This document shows, piece by piece, positions 10,367 to 12,837 of a stretch of 12,837 nt of DNA (position 1 is its first letter; each line of letters opens with the position of its first letter). The stretch spans positions 1 to 12,837 of the forward strand of contig JADHLS010000057.1 in assembly GCA_016780605.1 (NCBI GenBank). The letters run 5' to 3'. Below the pieces are notes generated by a model. It ran no database searches, was not told where the DNA came from, and saw only the letters and a program-made list of their open reading frames with translations. Source of the DNA: Reyranella sp. Lineage in GTDB: Bacteria; Pseudomonadota; Alphaproteobacteria; Reyranellales; Reyranellaceae. Made by a program: the position numbers and the translations under genes.

Positions 10367-11289
10367 GCCTTTCGGCGCTTCGTGACGGCGGCAAGCGCGC
10401 CCTGGCGGGTGCGCTTGCCGGTCTGGAGCGCGATCCCGAGGGTGAGGCAGCGCAGGCGTTGCTTGATGCCGCCTGGCGTGAGCCCCGCGCGCATGTCGTC
10501 GGCGTGACCGGGCCTCCCGGTGTCGGCAAATCCTCGTTGTGCGCCGCACTCGTTGCCGCATGGCGCAAGGCCGGCAAGACCGTCGGCGTGATCGCCGTCG
10601 ATCCATCCTCGAAGTCGAGCGGCGGCGCGCTGCTGGGCGACCGCGTGCGCATTGTCCATGACAGCGCCGACGAGGGCAGCTTCGTCCGCTCCATGGCGGC
10701 GCGTGACCGGCTGGGTGGCTTGGCCGACCAGACGCTGGCGGCCATGGTGGTGATGCGTGCCCTGTTCGACCGCGTGCTGATCGAGACGGTGGGCGTGGGC
10801 CAATCGGAAACGGATGTCGCGGGCGTGGCCGACACCGTCGTGTTCTGCGTCCAGCCGGGCTCGGGCGATTCGCTGCAGTTCATGAAGGCAGGCATCGTCG
10901 AGATCCCGCACCTGATCGTCGTCACCAAGGCCGACCTCGGTGCCGCGGCCGAGCGGGCACGCGCCGACGTAGCGGGAGCGCTGTCACTTGCTACCGCCGG
11001 CGACGACTGGCTGGCTCGCACGCTTGCCGTCTCGTCGCGCAATGGCGAAGGCATGGACAAGCTCGTCGCGGCGCTCGAGGCGCATCGCGCGCATCTGTCG
11101 GCCGACAACCGGCTCGTCGTCGCCCGTCATCGCCAGAGCGAAGGCTGGATCGCCGAATCGCTGCGCGACCGTTTCGGCCGCGAGGGCATTGCCAGGCTCG
11201 GCCGCCTCGGCTTCGATCTCACCCTGCCGGCCGGCGCGCAGCCCTTCCTGCGGCTGCGCGAGCTCGGTGCAATCCTGCTCAACGGATGA
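10363..11289 (+). CDS. meaB: Methylmalonyl-CoA mutase-associated GTPase MeaB
   Basis: 308 residues, normal for MeaB/ArgK G3E-type GTPases. MeaB gates loading of adenosylcobalamin into methylmalonyl-CoA mutase and protects or rescues the enzyme from inactivation. Visible GTPase elements are the P-loop G50-PPGVGKSS58, V79-DPSS83 with [10 protein letters not shown] after it, E141-TVGVGQSE149 (switch region) and the base-recognition T188-KAD191. The C-terminal helical dimerisation region ends in [13 protein letters not shown]. The ATG overlaps the ppdK stop (ATGA). No mutase gene is nearby, so its client is either encoded elsewhere or is another B12 acyl-CoA mutase. A related ArgK-type kinase role was proposed for this family in the past but is not supported by its motifs. 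Confidence 0.92.
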
Positions 11290-11302
11290 GGGGAGACAAA
11301 CG

Positions 11303-11728
11303 ATGAGCCATCCGACCGACGCCAACTGCATCTTCTGCAAGATCGTCGCGGGCCAGATCCCGAGCTTCAAGCTCCTGGAAGACGACAAGACCATCGCCTT
11401 CATGGACATCAACCCGGTGAATCCGGGCCATGCGCTCAGCGTCGCCAAGGGCCATTGGCCGATGGTCGATACGATTCCGACCGATGTGCTGGCGGCCGTT
11501 GCGGCGACGGCCCAGAAGGTCGCCAAGGCGGTGATGACGGAACTCAAGCCCAACGGCGTGAACCTCCTGCAGGCCAATGGCGCGGGCGCCGGCCAGAGCG
11601 TGCCGCATCTCCACTTCCACATCATGCCGCGCCGTCCCAACGACGGCGTCGCCCTCAACTGGGACTACAAGCCCGGCGACAAGGCCGAGATCGAGGCGGT
11701 CTACAAGCGGCTAAAGGCTGTGCTGTAG
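11303..11728 (+). CDS. HIT family nucleotide hydrolase/transferase (Hint-like)
   Basis: 141 residues. Histidine-triad proteins cleave nucleotide phosphoramidates or related adenylated compounds. The active-site triad is H102-L-H104-F-H106-I-M-P-R near the C-terminus. The N-terminal C9-I-F-C12-K-I-V-A-G-Q-I-P is typical of the branch that binds structural zinc through CxxC, usually with two His (here probably H51 and H102). ATG 11303 was chosen over a longer upstream frame because GAGGGGAG lies just before it and homology starts there; the extra upstream residues are a shadow of meaB. It is the last gene of the glyQ operon, 13 nt after meaB. Bacterial Hint proteins act on aminoacyl-adenylates from some tRNA synthetases, so sitting with glyQS is suggestive but unproven. 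Confidence 0.9.
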   Translation: MSHPTDANCIFCKIVAGQIPSFKLLEDDKTIAFMDINPVNPGHALSVAKGHWPMVDTIPTDVLAAVAATAQKVAKAVMTELKPNGVNLLQANGAGAGQSVPHLHFHIMPRRPNDGVALNWDYKPGDKAEIEAVYKRLKAVL

Positions 11729-11731
11729 TCT

Positions 11732-11770
11732 TTGGAGTGCGGACCTCCAAGGTCGCGGTTTACCGCGACT
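11732..11770. repeat. REP-like palindromic element, second copy
   Basis: Two small hairpins in tandem: TTGGAG-7nt-CTCCAA (11732-11750) and GTCGCGGT-TT-ACCGCGAC (11752-11769). The stretch 11741-11769 matches the reverse complement of 2121-2150 almost base for base, with differences mainly at the palindrome centre. It starts 3 nt after the HIT stop, so it caps the glyQ-to-HIT transcript and may act as its 3' end. Confidence 0.75.
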
Positions 11771-11853
11771 ATCCGAAGCCTAGCCACGAGGCCGAGATCG
11801 AAGCGGCCCAAAGACAATGGAACTCCGTGCTAGCATTGCTATCACTACGGTTA

Positions 11854-11882
11854 TTGACAATATACTTTAGTCATGATAACCT
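11854..11882 (+). promoter_or_regulatory. Candidate promoter of the VPGF/Cys-rich gene pair
   Basis: A consensus TTGACA (11854-11859) lies in an AT-rich stretch unlike the surroundings. With a 17-nt spacer the -10 would be TAACCT (11877-11882), a poor match. Alternatively TATACT (11861-11866, 5/6) is the -10, with a weak -35 near TTGCTA (spacer 19). Either way transcription would start 40-55 nt before the ATG at 11921. The rest of 11771-11920 shows no gene. Confidence 0.45.
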
Positions 11883-11907
11883 CACGCCTTGGTGGTAGAT
11901 GCCATGC

Positions 11908-11913
11908 AAGGAG
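11908..11913 (+). promoter_or_regulatory. Ribosome-binding site that sets the start at 11921
   Basis: AAGGAG with a 7-nt spacer to ATG 11921 is the best Shine-Dalgarno in this part of the window. It favours 11921 over the in-frame ATG at 11873, which overlaps the promoter region and has no such site. Confidence 0.7.
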
Positions 11914-11920
11914 CATACTT

Positions 11921-12268
11921 ATGTTTAACTTGGTTCCCGAGGCCGAGGTGCCCGGATTTCGCCTACGTGTAGCCGACTATGTTCCCGGTTTCCGGGTCCG
12001 AGAAGACGGTTCAACCGGTCCGACTGCAATGGATCGCGTGTACAATTCATTTGCGCCGAATGACTTTCTGGCGCCACCTCCTATACCTACTCCAAGGTCG
12101 GACTTTCGCGTTGCCGTCGATTGCGCAAAGGTAATTGCTGACTGTCACGATCGTTGCATTAGCCGGTTTGAATTGAAACCTTTCCCCGGCCCTTCCGGAA
12201 CGAATCAATTCTTTATGTATCGGCGGTGCATGCGAGACTGCGTCGAGCCAAGCGGCTGCAGCTATTGA
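11921..12268 (+). CDS. Unknown protein with tandem VPGFR repeat and six-cysteine C-terminal half
   Basis: 115 residues, not recognised as a named family. The N-terminal part holds two adjacent 11-residue repeats, V10-P-G-F-R-L-R and V21-P-G-F-R-V-R, then a Pro-rich linker (51-59). The C-terminal half has six cysteines: C68, C75, C79, C103, C107 and C113. C75-HDR-C79 and C103-MRD-C107 are twin CX3C pairs about 23 residues apart, as expected for two helices stapled by disulfides. Such bonds imply an oxidising compartment, yet no Sec, Tat or lipoprotein signal is visible, so export (if any) is by another route. I recall VPGF-repeat proteins with a Cys-rich tail in other Rhizobiales genomes, without known function. 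Base composition and codon choice (TTT, ATT, AAA, TTG) differ from the neighbours, suggesting transfer. The gene at 12279 follows after 10 nt. Confidence 0.65.
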   Translation: MFNLVPEAEVPGFRLRVADYVPGFRVREDGSTGPTAMDRVYNSFAPNDFLAPPPIPTPRSDFRVAVDCAKVIADCHDRCISRFELKPFPGPSGTNQFFMYRRCMRDCVEPSGCSY

Positions 12269-12278
12269 TAGGCGAATC

Positions 12279-12518
12279 ATGGAAAGAGCGGTTGCTACCA
12301 AAGTGGTTGATATTCTCGTCGAGTGTCGAGACCTTGGTGCGTTGGACGCCCTGTCCTTGAAAATCGCTGATGAAGATGAAAGGCGAGCCTTCCGACGCAG
12401 GCTCGGGGAAATTATGGGGCTCTATGCAGACATGCTCGTGTCCGTGTTGCGAGAATACCCCGATCTGGATCCAGACCCCGTGCATCCACCAACGCGCGAG
12501 AGAGGAGAACCAGCCTAG
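12279..12518 (+). CDS. Small acidic helical protein of unknown function
   Basis: 79 residues. No family recognised. The body (residues 1-60) looks like two or three amphipathic helices: VATKVVDILVECRDLGALDAL, then a charged stretch DEDERRAFRRRLGEI, then MGLYADMLVSVLREY. The tail is Asp/Pro-rich (DLDPDPVHPP). No signal peptide or membrane segment is seen, so it is probably cytoplasmic. The ATG lies 10 nt after the stop of the Cys-rich gene, with a weak GATAGGCGA before it, so translation is probably coupled to that gene. It shares the lower GC of its partner. The constant pairing of a Cys-rich, possibly exported protein with a small acidic partner is compatible with a cognate partner or immunity-like role, but nothing in the sequence proves this. 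Confidence 0.6.
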   Translation: MERAVATKVVDILVECRDLGALDALSLKIADEDERRAFRRRLGEIMGLYADMLVSVLREYPDLDPDPVHPPTRERGEPA

Positions 12519-12622
12519 CTTCGGACTGCATTGACTGTCTTCCCTGTTTCGCGGGAGGGACCAACGGCTAGCCCTGGTCGCCACATGCGAGGGTCACCGC
12601 CCCCTGCGTCGCTGCAGTCTTG

Positions 12623-12672
12623 TTGAGCAACAACGCGCCTGCTCAAGCGCATGAGCGCGCACGATGTGCGCG
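12623..12672. other. Two consecutive hairpins in the intergenic region
   Basis: TTGAGCA (12623-12629) pairs with TGCTCAA (12640-12646). CGCGCAC (12656-12662) pairs with GTGCGCG (12666-12672) around a 3-nt loop. Neither is followed by a T-run. They lie between the small-protein pair and the minus-strand regulator, and could be parts of a degenerate repeat element or transcript-end structures. The remainder of 12519-12718 shows no gene. Confidence 0.35.
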
Positions 12673-12690
12673 GGTCCGGAATAGCAATGA

Positions 12691-12708
12691 GCGGACCTGG
12701 AGGTCCGC
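12691..12708. repeat. REP-like palindrome, third copy (short)
   Basis: GCGGACCT (12691-12698) and AGGTCCGC (12701-12708) form an 8-bp palindrome with a GG centre. It has the same design as GCGGGCCT-CC-AGGCCCGC inside the large element at 2083-2100, differing by one transition per arm. It lies between convergent genes, 10 nt beyond the stop of the minus-strand regulator. Confidence 0.6.
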
Positions 12709-12718
12709 GCTCCAATGA

Positions 12719-12837
12719 CTAAGCGGCCGCCAGCGGGGTGCCGCGCACGGTTGTCGAGAACCACTCGCGCTCGTCCTGGCGGAACTGCTCGCGCACGTAG
12801 TCGATGACGGTATGGATGCGGGCGCCCTTGTTGGTCT
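12719..12837 (-). CDS. C-terminal end of a probable LysR-type transcriptional regulator
   Basis: Only the last 39 codons are present; the gene enters from the right edge and stops at TAG (12719-12721 complement). The visible part contains TNKGARIHTVIDYVREQF and ends in ...GTPLAAA. The pattern of a small residue, Ala-Arg-Ile, then a single amphipathic helix near the end matches the C-terminus of many LysR effector-binding domains. That a gene is present is well supported by codon pattern; the family call rests on a short stretch and could be wrong. The DNA-binding domain and any target genes lie outside. Confidence 0.45.
   Translation of the reverse strand, partial: TNKGARIHTVIDYVREQFRQDEREWFSTTVRGTPLAAA

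Noticed and set aside
10988..11302. Longer start for the HIT protein inside meaB
   Set aside because: Arg/Ser-rich shadow of meaB; the HIT fold and a good ribosome site begin at 11303.
11771..11898. Possible gene remnant between the second REP copy and the promoter
   Set aside because: A readable frame continues from the HIT region, but it has no start, no ribosome site and no recognisable family; only the short near-repeat of the HIT end was noted.

Overview
The window looks like a stretch of chromosome from a GC-rich alphaproteobacterium. This rests on strong G/C third-position bias, the glyQ-glyS-ppdK gene order, a FAD-dependent GlpD, a Tat-exported dipeptide-type binding protein, and a tRNA-Pro(CGG) with an encoded CCA. 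The genus cannot be fixed from the sequence alone. Most of the window is housekeeping metabolism; the last ~1 kb is different in character.

Left part (1-2170): the 5' end of a peptide-type ABC transporter binding protein (minus strand) diverges from a small proline-rich lipoprotein (plus). Next comes tRNA-Pro(CGG) on the minus strand, with a readable sigma-70-type promoter and an intrinsic terminator. An aspartate-dehydrogenase-family oxidoreductase follows on the plus strand. It converges on a Spy/LTXXQ-type periplasmic protein, and the gap between them is filled completely by a large palindromic REP-like element.

Middle (2167-4651): the Spy-like gene and glpD lie on the minus strand. glpD diverges from a small membrane-anchored zinc-ribbon protein.

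Operon (4742-11728): glyQ, glyS, ppdK, meaB and a HIT-family hydrolase are packed with a 1-nt overlap, a 1-nt gap, a 4-nt overlap and a 13-nt gap. They are almost certainly co-transcribed. This joins tRNA charging (both GlyRS subunits) to PEP/pyruvate interconversion, a B12-mutase chaperone GTPase and a nucleotide hydrolase.

Right part (11729-12837): a second REP-like copy sits just after the HIT gene. It is followed by an AT-richer patch with a TTGACA promoter-like box and two small genes 10 nt apart. The first encodes a 115-residue protein with a tandem VPGFR repeat and six cysteines arranged around two CX3C pairs. The second encodes a 79-residue acidic, probably helical protein. I cannot assign a function to either; this pair is the best candidate for an undescribed system here. 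A third REP-like palindrome separates it from the 3' end of a probable LysR-type regulator on the minus strand.
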